Assembly: GCF_051622035.1 (NCBI RefSeq)
Contig: NC_135365.1
Span: 21,285,501-21,349,500 of the forward strand
Direction of reading: 5' to 3'
Length of the DNA stretch: 64,000 nucleotides
From: Arctopsyche grandis
Taxonomy: Eukaryota > Arthropoda > Insecta > Trichoptera > Hydropsychidae
The notes beneath the pieces were generated by a model. That model had not been told where the DNA came from. It saw only the letters and a program-made list of their open reading frames with translations, and did not search any database. Made by a program: the position numbers and the translations under genes. Positions 12,121-27,100 of the stretch are shown piece by piece; position 1 is the first letter of the stretch, and each line of letters starts with the position of its first letter.

Positions 12121-15100
12121 CTACCAAGACGAAATAAAACTTTAATATACATCCGAAATATAAAAAAAACATTCACCTATAAAGTGTTAAATACTTACTT
12201 AGTAGATGGATGATTGTTAGCTGGAGCTGTAGGACGTGTTTGCGAAGTGGAAGCGGCTCGTCTAGGACGAGTCGTTGATGGAGGTGTTGCTCTACGGTAG
12301 GGAAGAGACGAGGGTCTCGGCGCAGCTGGACCGTTTCCGCAAACTTCAGGACGACTTATCCTTAAAAATACTCGTAATTATCAGTAAAGGTCAATCAGCG
12401 TATTTAAAGTCGTTTAAATATACATATTACAATACTACCTATTAGTATTAATTGTCTTTTTGACAGCTCCGCCTAAGTTTGAATTTACTCTTGCCGTTGC
12501 AACTGTGCTGTGTGGAAGTGGAGGTAGTGGGGATCTTTGGTTACTCGGTGGTGTTGTAACTTTCTTCGCTTGACTCATGGCAACGGGGATACCTCTGAAA
12601 ATTGTTAAAGCAGAAAATGTTTTTTTAATGCACTTGATAAAAATCAAACATTTATATTTATATATATTTTTCTTTATTCATTAATTTTCTATAAATCGGT
12701 AAATAGTCTTTTTGGCTTTTTATCTACATCAAAATGTAACAGGAAAACCACGGAAGAAATCACCTATACAAAACATTTTAAAATATAACAGAAAAAGTAA
12801 GTATTTAGAATGGTTTTTCATAAGTCCAAAAAGGCATCCGACAGGGATGCATACTCTCTCTTGATCTTTTTAATATATGTACATGGGGAATACATAACGA
12901 GAAGAGTACTCAACCGATGGGAAGGTGGAATAACAATAGGCGGCAGAAAGATTTCTAACATAAGAAATGGCTAAACTACTTGGTAGAATAGAGATAGATA
13001 GTAAATACCTGGGTCTAGAGATAGAGACAAAAATAAAATAAAAAATCGTATTCGTTGACAGGTTTGAATCTCTCATAAAGTCAAATGTTTTACATAAAAT
13101 ACTATAAGGAAGCCAACGACATTATCTACCTAGGTGTATTAGGCTAAGAGGATACCAATCAGAAATCTGCAGAATAGTAATGGCGAAAAGGGCGATGGTC
13201 ATGCTGATAAATATAATAAAAAGAACGAAAATCTGCATTATATGGAGTCGAGACTTAGACACTGAAAAAAGTCAGAATGAGACATGCTAGATGCATTCGA
13301 AATGTGATGTTGGAGACGGACGCAAGACCCACGAATATCTCCATTCTCAAAAAGCTGGCAGTCTCAGAGAGACTCTTCACAACATGTACATAGGTAAAGG
13401 GCGATTTCCTACTTTGGCCATATTGCCAGGATGAATGTGGAGAGTCTGATAGTAATCGGAACGCTGGAGGGAAGGCGAACGAGAGGACAGTCTCCCATAA
13501 GATGGTCTGATCAAATCAAAAAACTGACGGGATCGTCCCTTAACGTTGCCTTCAACTTGGCACAGAACAGGGAGGAATGCAGACGGATCGTCCATTAAAT
13601 TCTAGATGACATCAATGATCACGACGCTTAGCATTGAGCAATCAAGGAAGAAGGAGTCATTTATTCGAAATATATTTAATCGAATGAGGCATTAAACATT
13701 TAAATATGCCTTTATCTTTATACTTTCTAGAAAAAAACATGATCAGCCATATAAAATCAAACTTTTAGTTTTATTTATTTATTTATAGTTTTGTATCAAT
13801 CTGGCATTACAGGAAGAACTTAAAACGCTACATTGGTCTACATAATAATAAAAAGAAAAAAACAAAAGAAAAATAATACATAAAATAATTTAATTGGATC
13901 CCTATGGAATTTAGATATTTTAACATTGATAGTAACCTTTTAACTGGTGATACTGTGTTCGCTGGAGGCGTTTGGGCATGAGGTCTGACTGGTGATGTGA
14001 CAGGTCTAGGTATCTTCGATTTTCCTGAAGTAGATCCAGGAGTCGAACCAGCCGAGCCTGGAGTAGATCCTCCAGAGGCTGTAGAATTCATAGTGGAATT
14101 AGGTCGAGCAGATTTAGATGGACTGGTTTCTTGACCACTCAACATTTCCCAACGGCGTTGAAGACGCCTGAACTTACCACCGACACGCTCTACACCCCAT
14201 TCACCAGACGAGTTAGACTGAAATCAAACACCAAAACAAACGTTTAGAAGTGATAATACAAAAATAATATATACACAAAACGTATGTGAAACAAAGCAAA
14301 ATCATAAATTTCAAACATATTCACATTGATCGACAATAAGCAAAGCATTCTGGAATTGATCAAGCATGTAACGAAAGAAACAAGGCAAATGATGAGAGGT
14401 TAACAGTTAGTAATGTTAGAATGAATTACCTCATCGTGCAACTCAACGGTGCCTCTCTTGGAATGTTTTTGATCGTTCTCCAAACTATCGGTGTAATCTT
14501 CACTATCGTCGTACAGAGCAAGTCTGTCAAACGCTTGCATCAATTTAGATCCGAGCTGAACGCCCGACCATCTCCTTGTCTGATCGTAAGCGGAATTGAC
14601 TCCGCTCGCTCCGGAAAAATCGTCGTTAGACAGCGAGAAGTTCGGAATCGATGGATTCACGCAAGACCTCGGTCTAACCTTATCGCTGTTTTGAATTTTG
14701 GCATTGGCGGAATTGTTCAAGAGATCGGGCAATGTCGGCTCGTTGTTTTGATTTTTGTTCCGCATTATAACGCTGACTTGAGGAGTGAATTCAGGCTGAT
14801 CGTCGCTCAGCTGATTGATGCTTGTTTGTATGGAGTGAACTAGTTTTAATATGTTCCTTTGATTTTTCGATAGGCTCGTTATGTTTGATGTGTTAATAAC
14901 GGACTGCATACACGAAAAGGAAAGACAAAATAGAAGTGGTTAGATATAATATAACTAGGACACTATTGAGTTCAGATTTTTGCGTTTAAATAAATCAAAA
15001 ATACAAACCAAAACCCAACGCAACTTATTCCAATACTATTAGGTTTTATATCAAGTCAAGTAAGGTCTGGTTTACGCAAAAGCTAACCCAATAGTTACTC

Positions 15101-18100
15101 TGCATGCAATTAGTATTATATAAAAAGCAATGTATTTCATATGAACACATTTATGATGTGCTATTAGTGTATAATATAATAAAATGAGGCAAAGTAGTAG
15201 CGAATATTAGTACTGATTTAATATTTGTATATCATCAATATGCAAAAAGGAGTTATTCTTTCGAAGCGATATCGGTTTAGATGGAAAGCTGATCAAATTT
15301 GAATATGCCGCAGCGGTGGGTTTATATCTACCTCATTCGACATCATGTCTTCCATCCTTTTGAAGCTGCGGTGCATGTCTTTGAGTTGCCACAGCAGATC
15401 TAAATTGAACGGCATGTTGGCTAACGGTGCCAGAGCGGCGATCAAAGTTCCTCCAGAGCCTCCGGAGAGCAATCCACTTCCACCACGCAACAGAGCATTC
15501 GTCGTATAGTGTCTGCGCAATACAGACTCCCGGGTCCTCAAGTACGACACGAAAGCGTCCAAGGAGCGAACGCTACAAAATATAAAACAAACTTAATACA
15601 TTTCCAATACAAAATCAAACACTTGCATATATTATTAAAAATGTACACACTTAAGCAAACCCATTATGAATGCGTTGAATTTGAGTACGCTCTCCGATAA
15701 TGCATCTTCGCTGTTGATTCTCATCACCAATTCGTTCAATGATTTAGTTATCGGTCCTATAATTAGCAAAATTTAACATTAAATAATCTAACATAACCTA
15801 CAATTTTTTCATTGAATACATACCTTGTCTTGCAGACGCTTCAATAACTTGCCATACGGAATTATTAGCCGGACCAAAAGGAGTGTCAATTGAGTCTCGT
15901 AAGCCATCGCTGAATAGTCCGTATAATGCTGGACACAATAATCCAACGATTAGTCGTGGTGCTCCAGTTCCTTCTTCAGCAACGGTATCAACGGCTTCTA
16001 ACACGTCTGATAATAGTCCTATATAATACATCAAAATTTAAGTCATACATATTGTTTCTACCCCACTCTTATGTATGTATATTATTTAAACTCTACCTCT
16101 CTTTTGTGCAATCTCAGTAGAAGATTGACGATGCAATCCATGACTATTAGTTGGGCTTGCATATCCTTCGGGACTTGATTCTCCTTCTTCACAAATGGGA
16201 ATCTCTGCCAAGTTTTTGATCTGTAAAAAAATTACATATTACAAGGTGTTTGTTCCTAATGATGCAAAATTGGCATTGAGAATTATCATACTTGATAGTG
16301 TCGATGTGGTGCAGCAGACGATATGTTAGGGGAGTTTGGAGGTGTCTTCAATACGGCCGCTCGAAGTTCATCGGCCGATCGCTTGCTTTCACCTTTTTCA
16401 GCAAAACTGACTGATTTTTTGCTGTGACCACTGCTGCAGCTCGAGTCGAGCGATTCCTTATCGTCGTCCGATCGCTTCATACACAAAAACTTGGTAACTT
16501 GATTTTTGACCTTTTGAATTTGAGTGTTATCCCATTGCTCCATATCGTTGCAGGTTATTCCGCTGTGTTTTAAGAAGTCTTCCAATTGTTGCAGATCGCA
16601 ACTTGTCAATATTGGTTGAGATAGTGAAGTGGGAAACACACATGGATTCACTTCAGTTATTTGTCCCTTCACGGGTCTTGGTAACGGAGGTGTAGACGGC
16701 CTGGCACCGTTGATGTCATGCGACTTTCCAGATTCTAAGCTACTTTCAGTGCCTACACCTTCATCGTGGAAGAATTCCGTATCATCTATATCTTTTTCAG
16801 CAGCATCCAAAAATTGTTGTGAAAACCTTTTAGCTGCTAAGTCATTATTCTTCTTCATTTCTACTATTGAGTTATTTTTAAGTAAGTAGTATGGTTCTTG
16901 TAAAGATCTTCGTTTTAATACTTTCTGTTCTGTTTGCATATTCATACAAATAGCAGCATCTTGTGCAGGATCTTCCATTTCAAACATACTATACCGTTTA
17001 GTATTTGGAGTATTTTTACGTGTCTTGTCAACAGATTTGCGCAATATGCCTTTCGGTAGAGGAGGTCTCGGTGGTGCAATGTCTATGACCTTGCCATTGA
17101 TGGCCATTTTACTCTGCTCTGCCAATGATATTGAACGTTTTGGAAGGGGCGGACCACTTCCGGGTATTCCAGATCTTTGTTTCTCGTTCATAAAACTGGC
17201 TTCTGAACTTGTAGCGCTGTCGTACTTGTATACGAAAAGAGGATTGAATCCTGGCGCTGGAGCTGGACTGTTTTGAGCTGATGAATCTGTGAGCATGGTA
17301 GATGATCCGCGGTATCCGGATGACGGCTGAGTTGCCGTGCTTGAACTGGATGAAACATTTGTTGTATTATTGCTTAGAAGAGAAGCACAATCGCAACTGA
17401 CTGGTCTTGCTTTGTGCTTTACTGGTGGTGATACGCAGAAGAGTGGTCTTTCTTTATGGCGTAACAATTCCTCTTCTTTGTCTTTTAATTGTTGAACTAT
17501 TTCAGGCATTTCTGCTAATATTTGCCTGTACTCCATAGGCAACAAAAACGTTAAGGAATCCCAATCTCTTATGTGGTTAAAACCTTTTTTCCTTAATCCT
17601 TCTACGTCATTGCAAGAGAATGGTCTTGCATTTTTTCCTCCTTGTCTTTTATCTTTGGTTTTTGCGGGCTCGTCGGGTGACGGAGCGAATTTCAACGGTT
17701 TAAATATTACCTTATCTATGTTTTGATCTTTTGATATGAATCCAAGGTCTGGAAGAGTATAATTTGGATACAGCACATATACAGGCTTTTGACTATCGCC
17801 TTTCTTGAGCTTCTCGAGGAAAGACGGTTCTACGACTTTCAATACACTTCGTTCTCGTGGTGCATGTAAATTTGACAAGAATGACGTTTGCATGCTTTTA
17901 TCCATTAGATCGTGTGGAACTTGAGTAGACGTGGCTTTATGATCTGTATTATCTTTGGAAAACAGTTTATGCAGTCTTGTTATCTGCGTACCTTCAGATT
18001 CTGAGCAACTAGATATACTAGCGCTCGTAATAGAAGAACATGTAGATTTTCTCGTTTGAGTAGTGGTGTTTCCCCTTACTTTGACGGGACTACCCGTAAC

Positions 18101-21100
18101 ACCAAGATTTTCAAAGTTGTTAATGCTAGGTCTGTTTAGCGGTTTGTTAACAGTTGCATATAAATTTCTTTCGGAGTTTTCCGATATTTCATCCTCTTCC
18201 ATGATAAAATCATGAGCCCTTTTTGTTATTGTTTCAGAAATGTTAGTACCTTCCACGAGACTGTCTTCGAAAGTGCACGTGGAATATTCGTTAGTGGCGC
18301 TGTCGACCCACTTTTTAGTGTTATTTTTCGATTCAGATTGTTTTATATCACAATCGTCATTCTGATAATTCTTATCTCTGCCAATCTTCGCGGAATAGCC
18401 GGAGGCTTTCGTCTTCGAATCGGTCGAGAACGAATCACCACTGTCGCCAGCCTCCGAGCTGTTCGGCCAACACTCCTCCGAATGATCCATGAGCGAATTC
18501 ATGATCCTGTCGTTGCTCATACTCTTCTGCTTCATGAAGAGCTTTACGAGATTGAAATTTGGCGGGCGTGCGCTATTTCTTCCATGGGGATTCTCAGAAG
18601 AGTTTATCAATTCGGGAGTGTGGCTATTTTGAGACCCGCCAGACGTCTTCAGACATCCAGACGGCAGATTTAAGTGATTATCAGTCGAACATGATTCCGT
18701 CTGAAAACATAATAAACACACTTGTTTAATTAATATATGTATATATATACAAAACATATGTTTAAAAATATATTGAAGGTTGTCTAACATTTGACGACAT
18801 GACATGAGCACTGGGCGAGCTCGTAACACTTTGGCAATGATGTTTAGACCGAAGGTCAGGAGCACTCTGACTTTTCAGAGTAGGCATCCCTCTTGAGAGT
18901 TCCGAACCAGAATATTCGTTATTGTTACCAGAAGGTTGTCTGAAAATCAATATTTTGATTAATTAAGAGCGCACGCATATTGATACACACTGATGAATAG
19001 TTTTTATATATTACCTCTTAAGTTGAGACTGCCCCGGTCTGTTCTTCATTTTACTCCATGTAATAAGACCGGAGTCGCTTTGAGCCAGTGAAGATTCTAT
19101 AGGGCGTTGTAAACGGAAAGATTTGCGTAACTTTTCCGTTGAATATGTATTAGAATTGTGAGTTTCACTTGAAGAACTGTATTTGGCTTCTCCTGGTAAG
19201 TCTTGCTTCTCTGTAAAATAAAACAATTCATTTAAATGAGGTTAAGTACAAATATGCTTAATAATTTGGGTTTATTGAGCACAAATGTTGTATAATATTG
19301 AAATTTATCAATTTTTAGTACAACTATCAAGACTACGCCTTCAAAACCAATTAAAATTCACAGAATGAATTTAAATTTAATTTCATATTTGTGCTTAATA
19401 CATTCTAAACCGTTTTAAGATGAAGGTTATGATTATGAAAAAATATTGAACATACCGTTCGAAACGTCTTGGCAGTCGCTGTCTTCGGAATACATTGTAA
19501 TGCTACCTTCGAAGGCAATCGTATAATTGTGCTTATTTGCTTGACATGTGAGGATTAAATCTTGCTCCAGCCGGTCACAATCGAGACTGTCGACACTGAA
19601 ATGACCTGGAACGGTCGACGTCTCTTTCACGGGCGAAAACAGTAGCTCCGATTTACAAATCGACATTGTATTAATCGAACCGGCTGTGGAATCCTCACCC
19701 TGCATGATAAAATTATCAATTAATAACTACGTATTTCAGTAAATACATACATACATAATGCTTCAAGTGCAACATTACGTATAAATTTGCAAATTTCAGT
19801 CTCATTTTAACGTTTTACACAAGTCTTTACATTAACAATTCACAAATGTAACTGAGCTATTTTATATGTACTCATACTTAGTCATTCGTTTTCTAATGAT
19901 AAGTACGAATGTGACGCACGGAATAAATGCTACAGGAAATATGACATTATAAACTGATATAAATCGAGCATTTTAATTTCTAATTTTAAAACAGAGTTGT
20001 ACAGTATTTTTTTGCATACAATTTACACCAAATTAATATTTTTAGGGATTTAAAACCAATATTTGTATAAATATTATACACTATTCTTTTGTTTTAATTA
20101 TTTGAATGTGGCATACAACCATGCATCATGCAAAATGTTATGTATTTATAATAGGGGACCAAATTAGTACATTCAAATGCGGAATTTTCTATTAATTGAA
20201 TGATTTCTTTAATAATTTTCATATATAAAATATAAAACTAACACAATTTCATCAAAAATACATGCAATGGATTTTTTGTTTAATTTCAAACATTGTGAAG
20301 TATGAATTATACATTTTGTAGCAAGCATGTATAAGTCTTTCAGGTTAATATTAATGGTACATTCTCCAAATGACTATATGTATCGCATTCTACATATATA
20401 GTTTTAAGAATGATTGAAAAAAAAAAAACAGTTTAAAGGATTTTTCATTTTAATTTATGTAATATTGATTAATGGATTTTCTAAATGGCACACAAACAGG
20501 GATGGTCTTCGATTCAGTCCAAAATATCTATTTGATACCTGAGAGCTACTGTGCGGACTGAATGAAGAATCAAAACAGAACTTTTCCATCAGCGAACTGG
20601 TGATGCTGGCGTACATCTCACCGCGACGGTTCGTCTGCAAAATTCAAACATAACGGAGACCCATGGAGTACACATCTTCAACATGTGATGAACGGGTGAA
20701 ACTCGATGATGAATTTTGCATGCACACACATACATATGTACTTCTTCCAATATGTCAAATAATTGCTATTACATATTGCATAATAACTTCGCGATACTAA
20801 GCTGGCAAAGCAGTTCCTTGCGAGGTGTTCTTCTATTCCCCATATTATGTATATTAATAATACTGAAATATAATGAATAAAATAGGGAAATTTGACCGCC
20901 ATTCTTTAAAGGCCTTGACGGTCTTCAATATTTTTCATAATTATAATATTTTTTATTTGTTAAATGATTCTCCAAATTCAAAAAGTTAAGAACTGCTTTA
21001 GAACATTTAACTTCAATTGATATATATCTTGTAAGATTTAATCAAAAGAATTCATTAAAAATTAAAATTGTACGCCGGGAGTGTAACGGCTGACTCACAT

Positions 21101-24100
21101 CTTGCATGAGATGGCAGGCTGAAGGCGGCAAATTGGACAGCAGAGCATGGATGTCACGAGTGCGGAAACTCTCCATATCCGCTTCAGCTAAGTTGGCGTC
21201 CAAATCGCGAGCCAACTCTTCATAGCACGCCAACGATCCCAGTCCTTTGTAAGAACTGGACAGCGAAGACAGCACACTTGCGTGCTGACACGAACTGTCT
21301 CGATAGCTGAAACGAAATTATAAACGTATTAACACTTCGAAAATGTAATCTACAAAATAAAATGTGGTATTTGGATGGATTGAACTATGATCTGAATACA
21401 AACATACATAGTATACAATAAAATTGGATCAAAAGATTAATCTATTAATAAAAAAACATGAACTACAGGTCTTTTACTGAGAGTTGGCGCGCTCTCGTAC
21501 TCACACAACAGAGCGTGGAAGGGACAGAGCTTTTTTTATTTTATATGTACATACATATATACCAGGGAGCCTAACAGGTTACCCCTAATGCGCCTTCCTG
21601 GCCAATTACAAACAATGCAGCATTTTTATTACATAAGTCGCTGAATAAAACTCGAAATTAACGACACATCTATGAATTTCAACTAGTACATAAATTTTAT
21701 TGTACACTAGCTGAACCCTACATGCGTTGCAATGCCATAATAACGCATGAAATTCCCGTTCCCGTTCCCGTTCTCGTTCCTGCTCCCGTTCCCGTTCTCG
21801 TTCCCGTTCCCATTTGTCGGAAAAACGCAGGCAGCGAACACATTTGAAATTATTGCGTTGCAGTGACACTCATTCCCGTTTTTCCCGTTTCTGTTCCCGT
21901 TTTTTTTTCACAGTAATCTTCCCGGACATGCATACAACAAATTCTGAAAGTTCCATCGTAATCAGTTCAGTGGTTTAGGAGCCTATTCGAGACACACACA
22001 CACACACACAGACATTCATTTTTATATATATATATATATATAGATTAATCATACTCAAATAACGGTGACATCGTAAGTAGGAAGGTTTTTAACCAATTTT
22101 TAATCAAAGAGCCGTTTCAACAATGAAATCAGAAAAATTTGGCAAAATCTGATAGGAAACGATCGACCTGGAGTCAAAAATATCCAAATCTGACCAGTAG
22201 CATTAAAGATATACTCAGAATAAATTCTTTTCAATCGAGGTCAACTTACGGGATCGAACTCGGCGCCTCTCGGTGCAAGGCAAGAGCCATGCTGCTGGCT
22301 TTAATTATTAAATGCAGTGTGACAGCATGCTATACATCTATTCACTGACACTACACAAGCGCATTTGTTCGCGCCAACTTTCGGTAACAGACCTATACAT
22401 ATGTACATATGTTGTAGTATAAATTTGAATCATTTTGACAATAGAAGCCTCACATCATACATATGTATTTCAAGTCATTTTATATTTGTATATGTATTCT
22501 GTTGATGCTTTGAATTGATACCCAGGGTCGAAAACAAGCAAAAAACGAAGTCCGTCACCAAAGTTGACATTTAGCCTCGTCATAATTTGTCAATGGCAAT
22601 TTCAATACTTTGTATTGTTATTCCTATTAAATTATCTTCTGATTGACAGCAACTTCTTCATACGCATTTATGCATTTTATGAGTCCAATTCAACCGCTAA
22701 TATTTGGATTTAGTCTACAAATGCTCAAAAAATCTATCTTAATAATTTCAAGCTGCCTATTGAGATTAGGGTTGCCAAATGATAATTTGATAAAGGAGGG
22801 CAGATGGGTCTAAAAAGGAGGATTTTCTGTAAAAAAAAAGGAGGACATTCAGAAATTAAACGAATTTTTTATATTATTCTACTTTCTTTTAATCATATTT
22901 AGCTGAGCTGCCAATTTTGGAAAGACGTTCTTGGTTTTTTAACAAATAATTATAAAAATCTTCACATTTCATGTTTTTGAAGTTGTATTGAGTAAGAATT
23001 AAAGATTTAACTGACTGCACACTTAGTCTATTCCTCTCTTTGCTCCACTGAGTATTAATCAGTGAAAAAACTCTTTCCACATTTGCATTATGTGCGCTTA
23101 TACAAAAATAAAACTCGCAGATCTTGAGCAGTTCTGAGAAACATTCAATGTTTTTAGCACTTTTGAAGTAGATTGTCCACTGCTCGTGCAACTTCAAATC
23201 ATAATATGCTTCATCTTCATCTGATTTTGATTTAAGAAATGAAATCAAGTTACAAAATTGATCGTGTAGCTTAACATCGTCAATCTCTACACCTCTGATG
23301 CTCAAGAACTCAATGCATGAAACTAAATCATCATAAATAAGTCCCGCTCGATGTTTAGTAAAAAGGAGGACTTACAGTAGGTAAGGGAGGACGGGAGGAC
23401 AAAACATGGAAAAAGAGGACATGTCCTCCTTTTGCACACCATCTGGCAACCCTAATTCAGATCCGATAGCATATTCATAAGATCTCACATGAATTTTATG
23501 CAGATCGGTCGCAAACTTCCCACGTTCCGAGCAATTCATCAGCTGTTAGTTCTGCTATGACGAACGCGCATCATAAAAAAATTGATCAAACCAATTGTAT
23601 TTCGAAATGAAGTCAACCTACATATGTATATGTATGAATCACATTTCGGACAAGCACATATTCTTTTCATTTCACAAACTCCATTTTCACCGAGCTGAGC
23701 AACGCTTATTGTTATTAAATTTTATAATTTTGTTTTTACTTATTGATTGTATCCGTTTTTTATAGCCAGTAGCATGACTTGGTGGTTGGACTTTTGCCTA
23801 GCACCGAGAGTGGGACTGCCAGATTTATTGATATCCAAACCGGGATATTTTAATTGTATTCCCCCCCCCCCAGGCACATATTACTAGAATGATAAAAAAA
23901 ACTTTGTAAAAAGCGTAAACTTAACAAATTACATTTAAGATCCTTCCTTTTATAAACTAGTATTTCCTTTCTTTTTTGCCAGTTTATTTAGTTATTATAA
24001 TATTAAATGAAATTAATTACATATTGCCAAAGAAGATTTTCTTACTTTTTTAACCATGGATGTGGATCTACGGTGAGATTGAGATTCGTGCATTTTTTTG

Positions 24101-27100
24101 CAGTTTCATAACTGCGGGGGGTCGGTATTTCTGAACAATGAAAGGTCAATAAGCAGCTATCGAAAACTGGGACATTTAGCTGTCCCGAAAGTTTCCTTTG
24201 GGACGCTGGGACGAGAGGCTTGAAACCGGGACAAACCCGGAATACCGGCACGCCTGGCAGCCCTAACCGAGAGGCGCCGGGTTCGATCCCGTGAACGGAC
24301 CTCGATTGAAAAGAATTTATTCTGAGTATATCTATAATGCTGCTGGTCAGACATGAATATTTATGACTCCAGGTTGATCGTTTCCTATCAGAGTTTGCCA
24401 ATCTTTCTGATTTCGTTGTTGAAACGGTTCTTCGGTTAAAAATTGGGTAAAAACCTTCCTACCTACTATATCACCACTATTTGAGTATGATTAATGTACA
24501 ATAAAATTTATGTACAAGATAAAATTCATAGATGTCTCGTTAATTTAGAGTTTAATTCAGCGACTTATGTTATAAAAATGCTGCGTTGTTTGTAATTGGC
24601 CAGAAAGGCGCATTGGGGTTTACCTGTTAGGCCTTCCTGGTATATATGTTTGTATATAACAAAATAAAAAATATGTGCAATATCATATATCTATATAATA
24701 GTAATGGGGATGGAATCTATTTATAAGATTTCTTATCTATCCTGTACATTCACTGTAGGTTTTGAACATATTTAGTACTAGAGGTTGATTTGGCTTACTT
24801 GTAGTCAAGGAACCACTGGTAGTCGGAGTTGTCATGTGTGAAGTCAGCATCCTGGTGGTTGTTGTTGACGCTTCGTTCCAGCGCCGGGGTAGTGGATAGT
24901 GTTGTAGCAACCGGAGGGCTGCTGGGGCGTTGCCGACACGGGGCTGTCCCCGAGCGGACCTGGGCGCCTATAAAAAACAATAAAAATGAATAAAGCATTG
25001 ATTTTTATTATATAAACTAAGTATGCTGTGCGAAAATAGCAATAAACAATGCCTAAACATAATGTAAAACAAAAAGTCATAAAGGTGGGTATGATATGTG
25101 TGTATATAACATGTTACATTCTATGCATGTATCATGTAGGCGTTTTGTTTTACATGAAAAATAGTAATCAGCAAGTATTATATGTACATGATAATATTCC
25201 AAACAGTTACAATGAGCAATCGAATGAATGGTTTTCTCGTTGTGCTACCACCCACTGGATAATTTGATAACCAAATTGGAATGTTTGAATGTGCCGATGG
25301 ACGTGATGACAACGTTTCTAAAGTTACTATAGCGTTTTCGAAATGCGAAAAGTGATGAGTTCATCAGTGTAGACTGAGCGAGCCATTGAAGTGGAGCAGC
25401 AGACAACGAATGATTCAATTTAAATTCCAAAGGCGATTAGTTCGGTCGGACTGCGACCAGGAGGCAGGATGCTGCCGGGTCCATCGGTGAACATCTGTGA
25501 TGCAGATCAAAACATTCACAGGAACAAGGTCACAAAACCCACTACAAACACACGAGGGGGACTCATTAGAAGAACATCGAGGCGTAATTACAAATTAATT
25601 TCATCAATAGACGAGTGTACAAGACTCAGTATCGAAGTTTGATCCGGAGAAGACGGGCATTTGGAGAATTGTAGGTCGTCAAACTGAGATGATTGATTGC
25701 TCAGAAGTGATATGATGAGCCTGGAGTGGGAGAGGGGAGGATGAGTCAAATGAGTCCAATAAAACTGCACGCTATTTCAATTAACCTAACGGCCATTCTG
25801 CGATGACGAATGTCATTTACAATGGCCGAAAATGTGTATCATCACTCTCGTTACGTTAAAAATAATTGCGTTTTATGTAAGAAAAGGAAGCGTAGAGGAT
25901 TTTAGCATAAAAGAATTCTCATTAAAGTGGAGGAGGCGCAAAAAAATGTGAATAATTTCCTCGTAAAAAATTCATAAAGGTCCACAATTTTACACAGGAG
26001 CTGAAAAATCCACCGGCACCAAATTGATAATAGGCTTTCGGGGAGTAATTTTTAAGTCCTGGGCTTTGTCCTATGGATGATTTGCTTCATTAGCAAAAAT
26101 ATATAATGTCGATGGTCATTTTTTTATACTAATACTTATTTTCACATGTACATATGTAACTCGAAAGATTTAGAGATTATAAAAATTGAAAATCAACCAT
26201 TCCCAATCAATATTTTAAGCAAATACAATAAGAATAGTGCAAATAATATTATTCCTACCCACTACCCACTCGATCATTGACCCTGCTTTATTTACCTCCA
26301 CCTGTCAACTCCAGAAGGTAAACTACTGAAGCATACCAACCAAGGACCGACAGATAATCAACAGGACTCTTGGTTTCGTCGCGTAAGATCTCATAAAAGG
26401 GCACGAACTGTGATTTCCATCAGTCTTTGGGCCTCAATGTTGTCAGTGACGTATTAAGTCAATACTATTTTTTTTTAGATATCTTGTACTGCATTCACTT
26501 TCATACAATACTCTGATAAAAAATATTATACTACTTTTGTATTTGGGCATTAAATGATTTCATAGAACGTAATGACGTAATTTTCGACGAAAATGTGTAG
26601 TATATCGCACTCAACCTAACAGCTAATTGTGATGTAATTACTTGTTTTCGGCGTTGGCTGGGTGCTCGTCAAATAACAATAGACCGCTCCATTAGTATAC
26701 AAAGCAAGAGAGCAAAAAAGCATGGTTGAAAATGGTAATTGACAATAAGGAACCATTTTTTACAAGGATTTTATATGGTTCACTTCGCTAACGATTCAGT
26801 ATCTATTCCTACAGTCTTCCGATCATTTTGAAACATTGCCATTTTGCGCAGTTTGCCATTTAATCTATACCAGATCAAAACTCACCCTCTGTAGTGTTTT
26901 CCGTGATATTTTATCCTTGTATTCATATTGTTTGGACAGTGATAGATAACGGTGATTCCCATATTTGAAGAAATGTAAGAGAAACTTGTCGAAATAATAA
27001 GATCGTAGTAATTAACAATGACATAAGACAAGCCCATTCACAGCTGGAGTGTACCCATGCCGTGCCGTAAGATTCAGTGTGACAGCCCTAAGTCAACCGA

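Noticed and set aside
21606..21869. Arg-Glu repeat frame
   Set aside because: Translation of the CCCGTT hexamer array within the Helitron.
25415..25640. About 70 open codons on the plus strand without start
   Set aside because: No acceptor or donor in the right phase and no family similarity; lies in a RUSC intron on the opposite strand.
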